Part shown: positions 12,100-22,892 of the stretch, in pieces
How positions within the stretch are numbered: the stretch's first letter is position 1
Layout of the letters: each line of letters starts with the position of its first letter
DNA from: Acanthaster planci
Taxonomy: Eukaryota > Echinodermata > Asteroidea > Valvatida > Acanthasteridae
NCBI RefSeq assembly: GCF_001949145.1
Contig: NW_019091483.1
Span: forward strand, 1-40,806
Length of the DNA: 40,806 nucleotides
Direction: 5' to 3'
The notes under the pieces: model-generated
Told to the model about the DNA's origin: nothing
Database searches by the model: none
Seen by the model: the letters and a program-made list of their open reading frames with translations, nothing else
Translations under genes and position numbers: made by a program

Positions 12100-12729
12100 T
12101 TAAAAATTTATAAAAACTCTTTCAAACAACTTACCAAAAATGGGAGTAAGTAATATTGGTTTTAACTGATCTAACGAGTGACAAGGTTTCACCTTTGGAA
12201 CAACAGTTATTAAGGAATGTTTCCATAGATCAGGAAAATTGCCTGAAAGTAGACAATAGTTAAAAATTTGAGACAACGGAGTTGCCATTTCAGCAGCAAA
12301 TTCACAAATAAGCTTTATTGGCAGGTCATCCAAATAATGGGATTTGGACAGTTTAACCGGAGTCCCCAGTAAACCTCATAGTCCTGGATGATGGGTGGGG
12401 GTTAGGGGAAGGAATTCCGGCAACAAACTACGATCCAGTGGTGGAAGAGACGAACAGGTGGTAGTGAAATGATTGATGATCATGTCAGCTTGGGCAGTTG
12501 GTGACTTTTTACTCCTAGGTAAGGGCATTAACTGTTTGTTGAGGCCTCTAAGATACTCAAATGTTGGTGCTACTTTCCTCCCTGTTGATTCCTCAGGTTG
12601 CCAACTTTTACAGGATTTGAACCGTCTTTCAACTTTGTTTCGAAGATTTGTAAGCTTTTTGACGTTGTACAATGAGTGATAATATAAAACGATTGGTAAT
12701 CCGTCGTTTGGTAATGTGTAGCGAATCAC
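12100..12729 (-). mobile_element. Non-LTR retrotransposon fragment: linker plus start of RT
   Basis: Minus-strand frames carry two neighbouring pieces of a LINE ORF2. The upstream one (12729-12376) has features of the endonuclease-RT linker: a basic stretch, then FEYLRGLNKQLMPLP and ADMIINHFTT. The downstream one (12333-12100) is the first RT block: TPLSQIFNYCLLSGNFPDLWK, then VPKVKPCHSLDQLKPILL and FGKLFERVF. These match the conserved N-terminal RT motifs of CR1/Jockey-type LINEs (x-S-L-x-x-G-x-F-P-x-x-W-K, then N-Y-R-P-I-x-L). The catalytic FADD block is missing and the frame breaks between the pieces, so the copy is dead. It lies head to head with a second LINE on the plus strand. Confidence 0.8.
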
Positions 12730-13420
12730 TGATTATTACAGGCGATTTCAATTTTCATGTTGATAATAGTGAATGCAACGATGCCATACATTTTCTTGAG
12801 TTGCTGGAATCAATGAATTTGAGACAACATGTGGATTTTCCCACTCATGTGCATGGCCATACATTAGACCTGGTTATCACAATCTAAATCCATTGTGAAT
12901 GGTCTTGTATCTGATCGGTTGTTTTGCGATCACTTTGCAATTACATGTAGGCCTATGTGCTCTCTTAATTTTTCCAAACCAACAATGTCCGTGCAGACGT
13001 TTTCTTCTCGGAAGATTAAGGCTATGAATGTTGACAAATTTATGAATGTCATTTTAAGCAATATGTTTTTATCCTCAGGAGATCATGCATGTGTAAAATG
13101 GTCTTTTATTTAATGATCATACTCCTTGTGTAATGAAAACTGCCGTTGTGCGACCTCGGGTTCCTTGGCCCAATGATGACATTAAATCAGTGAAGCAGTG
13201 TCGGAGAAAGTATGAGAGAAAATGGCGAACGACCAAACAAGAATGTGATTTTATCCTTTTTTTAAGTGTACGAGGAACAGGGTAATTTTACTTATGAACC
13301 AATCTTGTTGTAAATATAATACTAACTTTATTACTAAGAATAACAGTGATCCTAGGCGGTTTTTAAGGCTAGTGCATCTCCTTTTAAAGATTAACATCCA
13401 TAACTCAGTGTTCCCTCCAC
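12672..13420 (+). mobile_element. Non-LTR retrotransposon fragment: endonuclease C-terminal part and linker
   Basis: The plus strand encodes LIITGDFNFHVD (about 12730-12765), the conserved G-D-F-N block of an APE-type endonuclease. It is followed by a segment with LELLESMNLRQHV and then HGHTLDLVIT (about 12845-12885), which aligns with the end of LINE endonuclease domains. Further along are CDHFAITC (S-D-H block, about 12930), RPRVPWPNDDIKS and a KYERKWRTTK stretch typical of the linker (about 13150-13230). Several stops and frame changes show it is dead. The element is interrupted at 13420 by a nested insertion and continues at 14180. Confidence 0.8.
13411..13420. repeat. 10-bp target-site duplication, left copy
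   Basis: TTCCCTCCAC occurs here and again at 14170-14179, directly flanking the inserted 749-bp element. The LINE coding sequence resumes after the right copy. Confidence 0.8.
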
Positions 13421-13423
13421 TTT

Positions 13424-13645
13424 AATTTATATAATGGGTTTTGCCCTTACCCAACGTATATACTAACTAATAAACGCTGTATGCTCAGTGCTTGTCCGAG
13501 AGCTTGCAAAAAAAGAAAAAAATCACAAGCTTACTCGGGTGGGACTCGAACCCACCACCTCCTACTTACTAGTGCAGACAAGCACTGAGCATACAGTGTT
13601 TATTAATATATACGTTGGGTAAGGGCAAAACCCGTTATATAAATT
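13424..13645. repeat. Large inverted repeat (arms about 70 bp)
   Basis: Left arm 13424-13496 and right arm 13577-13645 are near-perfect reverse complements, with differences only around ACTAACTAA versus ATTAAT. The loop of about 80 bp holds a reverse-oriented 3' half of the tRNA-like sequence. A transcript would fold into a long hairpin. Confidence 0.8.
13536..13583 (-). pseudogene. tRNA-like sequence, 3' half only (copy 1)
   Basis: On the minus strand the sequence reads from CTGCACTAGTAAG through a TPsiC-like arm to CCGAGTAAG. The B box GGTTCGAGTCC lies at 13542-13552. The A-box half is missing and replaced by the inverted-repeat arm. Confidence 0.6.
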
Positions 13646-13734
13646 AACATCTCCCCAACGCAAAAATACATCTTGAAAATAGTTCGCAATACCCGCTGCT
13701 TCACCTGACTCGGACCGGCCAGCCGACCCCGGCA

Positions 13735-13811
13735 AGCTCGGTGGTCGAGTGGTTACGACGTCTACACTAGTAAGCAGGAGGTCGTGGGTTCGAGGCCCAG
13801 CCGAGTAAGCT
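13735..13811 (+). pseudogene. tRNA-like sequence (copy 2)
   Basis: Carries an A box (TGGTCGAGTGG, 13742-13752), a B box (GGTTCGAGGCC, 13787-13797) and a pairing CTCGG/CCGAG acceptor stem. The TPsiC stem has a G mutation (CCCAG in place of CCCAC) and the anticodon loop is 8 nt, so it is unlikely to be a functional tRNA. It could still supply an internal RNA polymerase III promoter. Confidence 0.55.
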
Positions 13812-13979
13812 TATGACTTTTTTCGCAAGCTCTCGGACTAGCACTGAGCATACAGTGTTTACTAATATATACGTTGGGTAAGGGCAAAACCCGTTATATA
13901 AAATAACATCTCCCTAACGCAAAAATACATCTTGAAAATAGTTCGCGGTACCCGCTGCTTCACCTGACTCGGACCAGCA

Positions 13980-14054
13980 AGCTCGGTGGTCGAGTGGTTA
14001 AGACGTCTGCACTAGTAAGCAGGAGGTCGTGGGTTCGAGTCCCACCTGAGTAAG
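13980..14054 (+). pseudogene. tRNA-like sequence (copy 3)
   Basis: The best preserved of the three: A box TGGTCGAGTGG at 13987-13997, B box GGTTCGAGTCC at 14032-14042, and a perfect 5-bp TPsiC stem (GTGGG/CCCAC). The acceptor is weakly paired (CTCGG/CTGAG) and the anticodon arm is a 4-bp stem with an 8-nt loop containing CTAGTAA, so this is tRNA-derived rather than a canonical gene. A Pol III SINE head is the likeliest role. Confidence 0.6.
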
Positions 14055-14169
14055 CTTGCAACTTTTTACAAGCACCGAGCATACACTGTTTATTAATATA
14101 TACGTTGGGTAAGGGCAAAACCCGTCATATAAATTATCATCTCCCAAACACAAAAATACATCTTGAAAA

Positions 14170-14179
14170 TTCCCTCCAC
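14170..14179. repeat. 10-bp target-site duplication, right copy
   Basis: TTCCCTCCAC, identical to 13411-13420. The LINE resumes immediately after it. Confidence 0.8.
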
Positions 14180-14715
14180 GGGTTAATGATTTTCAACTAG
14201 CCAATAACATGGGGTTGTTTTTTTTCTTAGCAAAGTTGGTTCCATTCCTGGTAGGTTTTCCAGTACGGATCAGTTTAGATGTTCCACTCAAAATGCACCT
14301 GACATGTTAGTTTGTCCATGTCTTTCTGACTTTGATCATGTCACTGAAGATTGTATGAGGAAATCTATTAATGGTTCATCGGAAAACTCATGCCGGTTTT
14401 ACAGTCCCAATTCTCACTCATTTGTTGATGGATGATTTTGATGTTTTACTACCCTTTATCACTCAAATCATAAATGTCTCCATAAAGAAAGGCTGTTTTC
14501 CAGAACTTTGGAAGTCATCTGTTTCGCTTCCTCTCATGAGCAACACCGGGTTTTGATGCCAAGGTTGAAAACTATCGTTCTGTTTAGTAACTTACAGATT
14601 ATCTTGAAGATACTCAAGAAAATTGTTTGTGATCAGTTGCACTTGCATCTTACTTCGAATAATCTGTTATCGCAAGCTTCATAGTACTGGAACTGCGTTA
14701 CCGAGGGTAAAAATC
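14180..14715 (+). mobile_element. Non-LTR retrotransposon fragment, continuation: start of RT
   Basis: This continues the plus-strand LINE after the nested insertion. About 14371-14535 encodes VLLPFITQIINVSIKKGCFP followed by ELWKSS, the first conserved RT block. About 14560-14700 carries, in broken frames, the NYR...N motif and ILKIL-K-VCDQLHLHL, then HSTGTALPRVK (H-S-T-x-T-A-L-x-R-V of CR1-like RTs). A stop, frame changes and a small deletion around 14690 show decay. The catalytic FADD region is absent. Confidence 0.8.
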
Positions 14716-16074
14716 ACTTCGTTTTCTCCATCCACATGGGCTACAGCGGTAACCACAAACTCAACTGTCAGGATTTTTCTTTTTTGTGGGCAGAGGCAAT
14801 GTTATTGAGCCGTGTGCGTGTGCAAGTGCCGTACTCTTGTTCACGGGAGTACCACAGACAATATTGTTAGCATTTACTCTCGAACTGTCTGCGGAAATTG
14901 ATTTGAAAAAATCCTAAGCCCCACATATGCAAATGCAAAATACGTTGGAGAAGTGTTCAGCCATCTGACTATTGTCCTCAGGGCAAAAGTTTACGTTTGG
15001 CTCGGCGGATAATTTTAGAAATCAACCCCATCAACCGAGTGTTGTACATGAGAAGGCTCAATGCCACGAAGTATAATGGCTGACGTGCAAAACTACCCAA
15101 CCTGTAAACCACTTGAAAATACCAGTTTCAGTGTAAAGTGTACATATGGGCACTTCAATATTTAAAAAGACGATTCAACTCTTCCAGGTTTGACTTTGAC
15201 TTTTTGGAGAGGTTTTTCTGCACAAGTCATGGCCTCCCAAAAAATGTCTCGGTGTTAAATACACCACTTCTGTAAAAGAACGTGTAGGCCTATTTACCCA
15301 CTCTACAAGAAAAGGGAGCGATTGAAGGGCCAAGCAATCGTTCAAGAATTAAATATGTGGTCAGTTTGGGTGTTTCAAAGACATAATACAGAAGGAATCG
15401 CGATGTGTGTTTAGGTCTGAGGGAGACAGATGTGAAATCATGGCGCATTGATTAGCTGAAACTCAAATTCATCTTCTGTTGACGAGTCTGATCTCAAGCC
15501 TATAAACAATTTTGAAGAAAGTTTTTGTTCAATCCCATGGTATCTGCATGTACCTGTATATCCGATTTTTTTTCAAGTCTGCTGTCTCCAAACAGAACGT
15601 TTAGTACATTGTATATCGATCAAGCATTCTGGGCATTTTGTCATTTCATATTGACGAATAGAGCAGCAGTACAGCTGAAAAAATTAAGTGGGTTTATGCA
15701 CGCTCGGGGACGGATGTCGTTACTCACAAGGAAGTAACTCTCAGTCCGACACGCTTTGTATCGAAACAAACGTGCCTTGTGCACAAGTTCAAAGTTTATT
15801 CGTTGACGCCCATGGATTTTGTATAGGCCTAGCTCACGTCACCGCTTGCTCAAAAGCCTTTATGTCAAGGATTGGCTCTCGGCAAAATCTTTAGAAACGT
15901 TTTCCATTAAGCATGCAAAATGTGATGGCATATCTTTGTTCACGTCAAAGCTTGGTTTCAGCCTGTTTGTGGTTTCGTCTTCTCCCTCTGTATTTAATAC
16001 ATGCTGAAGGGATGACCTTCACTGCGGTGTCTAAAGTACACTTACAATTACTCTTTGGTTTTCGCCAAGTTATG
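14716..16074. other. No gene seen
   Basis: Non-coding DNA between the LINE remnant and duplication copy B. Short open frames at 15525-16007 have no recognised domain. Confidence 0.45.
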
Positions 16075-18180
16075 GACGCATCAAGTTGTGGACGCATGCG
16101 ATCTACACACGACCCCCACTGTTCACAAGCGCGTTTATGGAGGCTTTTCTCTCTATTCTGTGTCCTCGGCCAGTAGGGTACAGTACTTCAATAATGTCAT
16201 ATTTTGCTGTATTTCACTATTCTATCTTTTGCAACCGCCACAACGGAAGGCATAACAATTTCTCCCGTAAGACTTCTTTTTATCGTCTGATGAGGGTATT
16301 TTCACGGATCCACAAAAACCATGTCAGGCTAAACTCTTTATCGACTCGATAGTGTTTGAACTAACAGATTCTATCTTTAAGGAAGGTCAAGATTCCAGAA
16401 TTCCCTGTTTCCCTTGCCTGGAAAAAAGCACCACAATTTTTTCTGTCTTACCAGGTTGGGGGAAATAAACCCCTGTTCACAGAGCCAATCTGCCTATACT
16501 ACTAGTACTGGTGGCCAAACTTTTGCTCAGTATCGGCATATTAAAAGTTATCGTGGCGAACCTTATTCCCCACGAAACCCCCACAATCAAGTTGTTTCAT
16601 TATGGGGAGGAGGAATTTCGTGAGGCCTGAACATGACCAACGAACTGGCGTCTATAGTGTGGGTTTTCCCCAAATACCATGTATCATAATGAGCGTTGTG
16701 TTTGAATTATTTTTTTCAAAAGACCCGGATCTATAGTCTCTAGTCCCTAGAGCAACTGCTGGATGTGTTTTACATGACTAAAACCCTGAAATTAAGGCAA
16801 AGCCAGTGATGAACATGTTAGGCCAATACAAGTGCAATGCATCATCGATTTGATTGACCTCTAAAATGGGAGACCGATCAGTGCAAATATTGTTTTTAGA
16901 CAGTAGATGCAATTACTACTTTTTAAAGCAAATTCGGTGATGAAAGTCACCGTTTTCCTAACGTGGATACGGAAACCCGTACCCTATCGACCACACAGCA
17001 TACCAAATCAATGACATTTACTTTGCTGCTGGGGGAACAGAAAAGATACTGTATGCAGTGTGCCTTTATTAATTGGTTTGGGTATAGTACTTGCCATGGA
17101 GAAAAACAAGAGTCTGCAAGAAAATGTAGTTTCAAAGAACAAAATGCTTTAGCCAGACTTTTTTTTCTGCACTTCTCCAGTTTTACTGAGAACAAATGAC
17201 ATTGCTGTTGCCTTGTTGGAGGGTTTGCTCCTAAGAACATTAGGGCCAGCGAACTGAAAGTTGAGAATAAAACGGTCACACAAATACAAACTTAACTTTG
17301 GTTTGGTTGTTGAACACTGCAACTTCGAACATAATTTTACATCAATAATTTTACAACTGTCCCGTCCCAGATTAAGTGTTTGATCAACTGAAACATTGCT
17401 CTTTCAAAACCAAGGCACGGTGTATATATCATTTAAAGCTACACTATAGAAAACCAACCCATTTCACCAGCCTGCAGAGTTGCTGAGGTATCCCTAAAAC
17501 ACAGTACATTTGATGGCACGCGTGGCAAGTATTTGACGCATTCAGATTTAATGCGACATAATTTATGTACCTCGGCCTTTGAGTTCAAGTGTTAACGGAG
17601 CGACACCCACAGATTTTGAATAGAAGAGTAAATACCAATATTCCAAAATCCCTTCAAACGCTTTCAGAGCATGCAGACAATAGCTCTGCCATACAAAGAA
17701 ATAGCCTGGAATCAGTGTGACATGGCAGGAAAAAAATCTTTTCAGGGGAGCAAACATGAAATTCCTATTCAAGAATTTAAAAAGTGCAACGGCGACAGAG
17801 TCCCATACTAAGTTTGGACTGAGGTTGAGGGAGAAATGAAGGCCTCAGGTTGTTTTGACAGTCGTTCTCTAAATTTTTTTTTTGTTTTCCCAATCACATG
17901 CGTCTACATATTGACCCGAACTGGACCATGACTTTGCAAATTTTCCGCCGATGTGGACATAATTCAATGAATGCAAAATAAGAATACCTAAGAAGCAAGA
18001 AAGCAGTAAGTTCACACAAATTCTGTACACCCTTGGAACTTTGGTCCAATTTTTTCCCTACTCTAAAACCGCAGTTTTTAATGAGAAGATATAAAACTTG
18101 TTTGTTTTCGTCATATTGTTTCGTTTATGTTGGTCTTTCTTGCGAGTGCAACAAAACAATGGTCTGTTTTGCCGTAATTA
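16075..18180. repeat. Segmental duplication, copy B
   Basis: Direct-orientation copy of 4260-5990 plus 7246-7330. Copy B has an extra stretch at about 16370-17020 and lacks the 1.3 kb found at 5991-7245. Neither copy keeps a shared open frame, so the duplicated DNA is non-coding, probably intronic to the minus-strand extracellular gene(s). Confidence 0.75.
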
Positions 18181-21100
18181 TTGACCTAAAACTAAGAATG
18201 GAACTAAACACATGCATAAAAATCCCCTGCCTACTGTCTACGAATATTAGTGATATATGCACACAAGAAGAAGCAGTCATAAAATTCGTTGAATTATATT
18301 AGAGCCACGAGGTGAAATGCTCCTTTGGCACCACGGAACTGACAGATGGCAATGTATGTGTTGCACTGCCGTACGTTCCATTGTACGCCGCGCCACACCG
18401 TCACATTTCGCGACGTGTGTTACGTCGATTCCCGCACTTTGTCCAGTACTATGCCACCTGAAGCACGACGTAACGCCGACGCGACGCCAACATTGTGATA
18501 TCCCAAGGCGTTTAGCTTAGAATGAGAGAGTGAGACATACACGCTGTTTTGGTGGCTGTACTGCAATGACGAGGAGTGCATGGCCCTTGATGTCGACCTT
18601 TAACCTATTCTAAAGTACATGTATGGTGTTCCAGTTTGGACATGTTTTAAGAATAATACAAACGTGATCTTTGGAAGGGTAGTACCCCCATATGGTATAA
18701 TCGTGTCTTGAGTGCTATGACTGCCCAGAACATTTGTTGTATAAAAATCTTTATAAATACACATCGCCGCTGAAAGTTCAACCAATCAGAGTGCTAACAC
18801 ATATTCCGCTTAAAACTACATAACGGACTACTGAAGTCGGTATTGGATGGCCGATTGTTACCAAGTTAGGATGGGGCAGGTAACGCCCCACTAAGGTAAC
18901 TAAGGTAACTTGTATACCGTGTGAATCGCTGCTACATTGTGCTTGGGGATCAAAAATCACCGGCTTGGCACCAAGTTTGAACAGCAGTTTGTTATCAACG
19001 AATTGCGTCATCTAAATTAGACAAAGTGAGTACAATCGTTCAGTCCCCTATGACAACATAATTTTGAAGCATGCAATCAAGCATGAGAGATGAAGCTAAT
19101 ACTGCGCCCAGGCCAATTTTGACTGAGAAGAGTGTGCAGGAACTTTCTTAGAATGTGGAATGCAGCGCCTCTTTTACCCTCTCATTCTAAGAAAGTTCGT
19201 CCTCAGTTTAGCAATGCTGCAAACAATCGTTTGGAGATTCTGGTGTTCAAAGGGCTTTAGTGTTGACACAGTGGACGATTCCCATTTGCCCTGAGCAAGA
19301 TCAGCTTCGTGGAGTTTCTGGACTAATGGGTTACACAGATCGTAAGTTTTTCAGCCTTATTCAGGAGCGTACAAAATCTGCAAATTGGGGTATTAATTTG
19401 TCTTTCAAACACAGGCAATAAGTCCGACTTGGCTATCTTCACTTTCGTTTGTAAAGGGAAAAAAAAGAGGTTTCTATACCCTTTTGCACAGGGAAAAACC
19501 AACGCTTATCGTGCACGATGTTGGTATTTGGCCAAAGGCTGGATATACGTTTTTGGCACCGAATACCGTACTGCGCAAGAACAGGAGCTGACCAGCACAG
19601 AAAGTGGTAGAGAGTGCCAATCCACTCCACAAGACCACTAGGGTCATGTTCTTGTTATTGGTTGAGTGTCTCCGCGAGTTGATTACGCCTTTGTGACGTC
19701 ATTGATCCAATCAAACGATAACGAAGGTTGCAGTTGGTTCAGCGCCGAATCGTAGTAGACGACTGCCATGCCTTAAGTGACACACATAACTTCGAGCTGA
19801 GTTGTCCGAATTTGGTTTTAAATTAAAAACCAAATGCAACAGCAATGTGTGTGGCTTTCAAAATACGCGTATGATTCAAGCAAAGCTGAGTTTGAAAAAT
19901 TGCTTTGCCTGGAGTTGGAAAATGCGCCCAAAGCACCAATGCTACAGAAATGCTTTGAAATTCCTAACCAAGGGTGTGTTTTGGCGAGCCAGAAACATGT
20001 TTGAAAACTCAAAGCAATAACCAGGAACATGTTCAAAGCACCCCACAAAAACGTCATCCGACAGAGCAAAAGAGTAAGGAGGTCAATAACCTGTCACGAT
20101 ACTACGATAGTTGGTTTAGCGCCCTCTATTGCCCACGAGTTTAAAGGGTCTTGTCTAATGGCCGCTGTATTAAAAGGCCCTACCCGGTTTTGCAACATAA
20201 CAATCTGCCTCCATCGACTGCCTTAATTGAACTGCCACCGAGTAAATTACATAACCTTGGTGACGAACGTCAGTTACCCCTCATTTTGTATATTTCAAGT
20301 GCTGCTCTGTCTTTCTTTTTACGTTCAAGAGCCTACATGTACATCTTTCGATTCGCTGCATACACCAAAGAATCTAGAATGTATAATTTATTAATTTGAG
20401 AGGCGACGTAACTGAACAATATCTATTTATTTTCTGCTATTTGAGCCGGCGCTGAACCAACTCTAACCTTCACTCCATGTACATTCAAAGCAATGTTGTC
20501 AAAGAGGCATAATCCCAGACATACAAACTCATAGACCACCAGCCTTGCGCGTTTAACCGTGTTTTAAAAAGCGTGAAAGACAAGCAGTGGGCGAAACAAT
20601 GAATGTCAGCGCGTCCAGTGCGAATTGCGTGCAACGCACTTAGATTTCGTTTATTCGTTTACATGTGCTCCCAAAATACGTTTCTTTTTTTTCTCTTTGG
20701 TCCTGCTATCTCTTCCTTTCAAATGCTGCATCCGCATTGTTTCGAATCTGCAAGGGCCATATTATGTAAACAGACAATTTGTTCACAATTGAAAAATGGC
20801 TTAATGTAAATTTCTGGCTGGAATTCCTCAACTGTGAGTAACCTTCCAATACTGAGGAGTGAATTTGTCCACGCTTTGGATTTAGTCAAGTGCCGTCTCG
20901 GCCAGGGTAACCATCTGTTGCTTTAAATTGGAGCTGCCCGTCTATGGCTCATATGTCTGTGGGTATACCCGTAGTTGCGAAAACGTGTGACATGTACATG
21001 TCAAATGACCAGTGACCAAACCTGAAACATTTACATGATTAGGAGGTCAAAACACTCCCAAGTGCCGAGTCCCAACAGTGACGAAATGAACAACTCATAT

Positions 21101-21730
21101 TTTACCAACAGGCCACGGTGATTGATAAAGGGGATTACTTGCTTTTTTCACCAAGCAAAGAAAATAGTTTGATGCAGTTTGATGCTAGCTCGACTGCATT
21201 AGTCTGCAAACGAAATGCAAAACTGTGTCAAGTGTTGTCATTATGTTCATTTACTTTGTTCACGTGTCTGTCAAAGCAAACTTGAATGTAACATACAATG
21301 TAGAATCTACAATGCATTTGTTTCTACGTGTGCAGCTTTCTCTGGTTTTTAAAAACCTATCCCTTATGCAGCATATCGGGGGAAGTGATCCTTCAAATAT
21401 TTCTGTTTAAAAAAAGGTAAACCTGCAGCACTTTTACAAACGCTTCTACTATCTACCACCTGATACAGGAGAAAATATTGGACAGTCAGTCTTGGAATAC
21501 AATTCCATTTTGCACCTTCCTCCCACCCGAGAAGTCACTGCCCTAAGAATTACACATGTAGGTGATGGTTTACCACCTAAATGTGTCTATTTTTTTCTGT
21601 TGATGGAAGAATTGAGTTGACTTGGGAATGTTCAAGTCTTCTTCACTACATGCAACGACCATTGAGCTCTGCAGTCGGTCGACCTTTGGGGTAAACCACA
21701 AAACCCAAAGCAAAGTGGTACAGTACGCAA
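18181..21730. other. No gene seen
   Basis: About 3.5 kb without a supported gene. It contains a local CpG-rich patch (about 18310-18500) and a 16-bp inverted repeat at 19140-19198. Copy A has only about 0.75 kb in the equivalent place (7331-8080), so much of this is an insertion in B or a deletion in A. Confidence 0.4.
19140..19198. repeat. Perfect 16-bp inverted repeat
   Basis: GAACTTTCTTAGAATG (19140-19155) and CATTCTAAGAAAGTTC (19183-19198) are exact reverse complements around a 27-bp loop. No coding sequence is next to it. It may be a small foldback or MITE remnant. Confidence 0.6.
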
Positions 21731-21779
21731 AGCTTTTCATTTTAATGACATGGAAAGAAGGGGTTAATTAATGACTCAC

Positions 21780-22064
21780 TGGAGGTGGTGGTCGAGTCTT
21801 TGGTTGTCACGTCCAAGGTGCTTGTGGGCTCCGGAGGTGTGGTTGGGTCCATGGTGGCGTTGGTTTCCAGAGTGATTTGTTCCAGTGTGGAAGTTGGTTC
21901 AGGAGTAGTGGTTGGCTTTTGAGTGGAGGTTGGTTTTCCAGTCGTGGTGGGATCCATGGTGGTGGTGGGCTCCAGAGTGGTGGTGGGCTCTGCAGTTGTG
22001 GTTTGTTCAAGAGTGGTGGTGGGGTCTAGCTGCAGTGGTTGTCGATTTTGGAGTGCTGGTGGCT
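21780..22064 (-). CDS. Thr/Pro-rich mucin-like exon (95 codons, phase 1-1)
   Basis: Minus-strand internal exon bounded by an acceptor (TATTTTCCAG|AGCCACC, start 22064) and a donor (ACCTCCA|GTGAGT, end 21780). It is 285 bp, phase 1-1, and encodes repeats such as AEPTTTLEPTTTMDPTT, GKPTSTQKPTTTPEPTSTLE and PPEPTSTLD plus TTKDSTTTSS. It is a duplicate of 8129-8266, with flanking intron sequence also shared, but is longer by 49 codons of repeat units. In the first 15 codons the Thr/Pro pattern (STPKSTTTA) lies in a different frame from the rest. The phase-1 frame there reads EPPALQNRQPLQLD, which suggests a compensated or uncompensated indel. An O-glycosylated stalk is the likely role. The nearest upstream exon on this strand is the HYR exon ending at 22893. 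Confidence 0.7.
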
Positions 22065-22200
22065 CTGGAAAATATAAATAAAGGGTATGAACTTCCCATA
22101 TGGTGATTTGGGCTGTGGCACTTAATTTTAACAATCTTTGCGATATCTTGTCAAAGCAAGAAAGCACGGAGTTAAGTCAGTCATTTAAAGTAAATAGGAC

Positions 22201-22892
22201 ACATAACTACATAAGCCCTGTAAAAAGCTGTAAAAGTGTGAACAGGACAGATTATAAAATCGTATTCAAGAAAATTCTGAGTAAAGCCTGCCTATGGTAT
22301 TCATTTACCGATCTGGGCGGTTGAAAGAGCCTACCTATCGTATTCCTTAGCCAATCCAAGCGGTCAGGATTGATTTACCTATCTTAATACGACCTATGGC
22401 TGTAAATATTTCAACCGAGAATTAGACATTTCTTTCACAGTAAATACTTAGTAAATAATAAATAAATCCTGATTCTAGGATTAATGCTAGTCATTAAATA
22501 TCTTTAAACCTGCACTGTTCATTACAAGAAGTTCTTTTTATTAAATATAGATGAATTTTCCTCTAGCATTTTCAACGAATCTGTAATAGGAGGCCAAGTG
22601 TCTCAAATGCTTTATGGTGTATCCATCCGTATCCATTGTCAAGACCGCGTAAGAATTCGGGTTGAAAAAAATCGGCAGTTGCTCTGATTCAGCTATCGCT
22701 CTTTGGTGTAAAAAATATTGGCAGCAACGTAAGCTATTCAATTCACCGCAAAAACATTGCGACATCAGAGATTGCGTTTGCAGTACTTACACTACAGTCA
22801 ACACAGATCTCTTCCAGTCAGAAAAAGGTTGGAATACGAAAATTCAATACAAAAAAATGGATAGGAAAACAAAAATTGAACATCTGTCTTAC
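22201..22892. other. Intron between Thr/Pro and HYR exons
   Basis: Non-coding DNA between two minus-strand exons with matching phases (donor after 22893, acceptor before 22064). No domain, repeat or RNA is recognised. Confidence 0.5.

Larger units (their letters stand above)
13421..14169. mobile_element. Nested composite repeat insertion with tRNA-like units
   Basis: A 749-bp insertion within a LINE, flanked by a 10-bp direct repeat (13411-13420 and 14170-14179). Its left part is an inverted repeat of about 70-bp arms (13424-13496 and 13577-13645), both carrying a GGGTTTTGCCCTTACCCAAC-type block. Its right part is a tandem array: the block AGCACTGAGCATACAGTGTT, then ATATATACGTTGGGTAAGGG, starts at 13581, 13840 and 14071 (spacings of 259 and 231 bp). 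Each unit also contains a tRNA-like segment. No transposase is encoded. It may be a tRNA-derived SINE multimer or a non-autonomous DNA transposon with internal tandem growth. A 9-10 bp duplication fits either a LINE-mobilised SINE or a Mutator-like element. Confidence 0.7.

Noticed and set aside
13980-14054. Functional tRNA gene (possible AGT anticodon)
   Set aside because: The anticodon loop is 8 nt on a 4-bp stem, the acceptor is weak, and the sequence is part of a repeat unit, so it is better called tRNA-derived.
13581-14100. Evenly repeated blocks as a possible CRISPR array
   Set aside because: Units are about 230-260 bp with tRNA-like boxes in a eukaryotic context; there are no short repeats with unique spacers.
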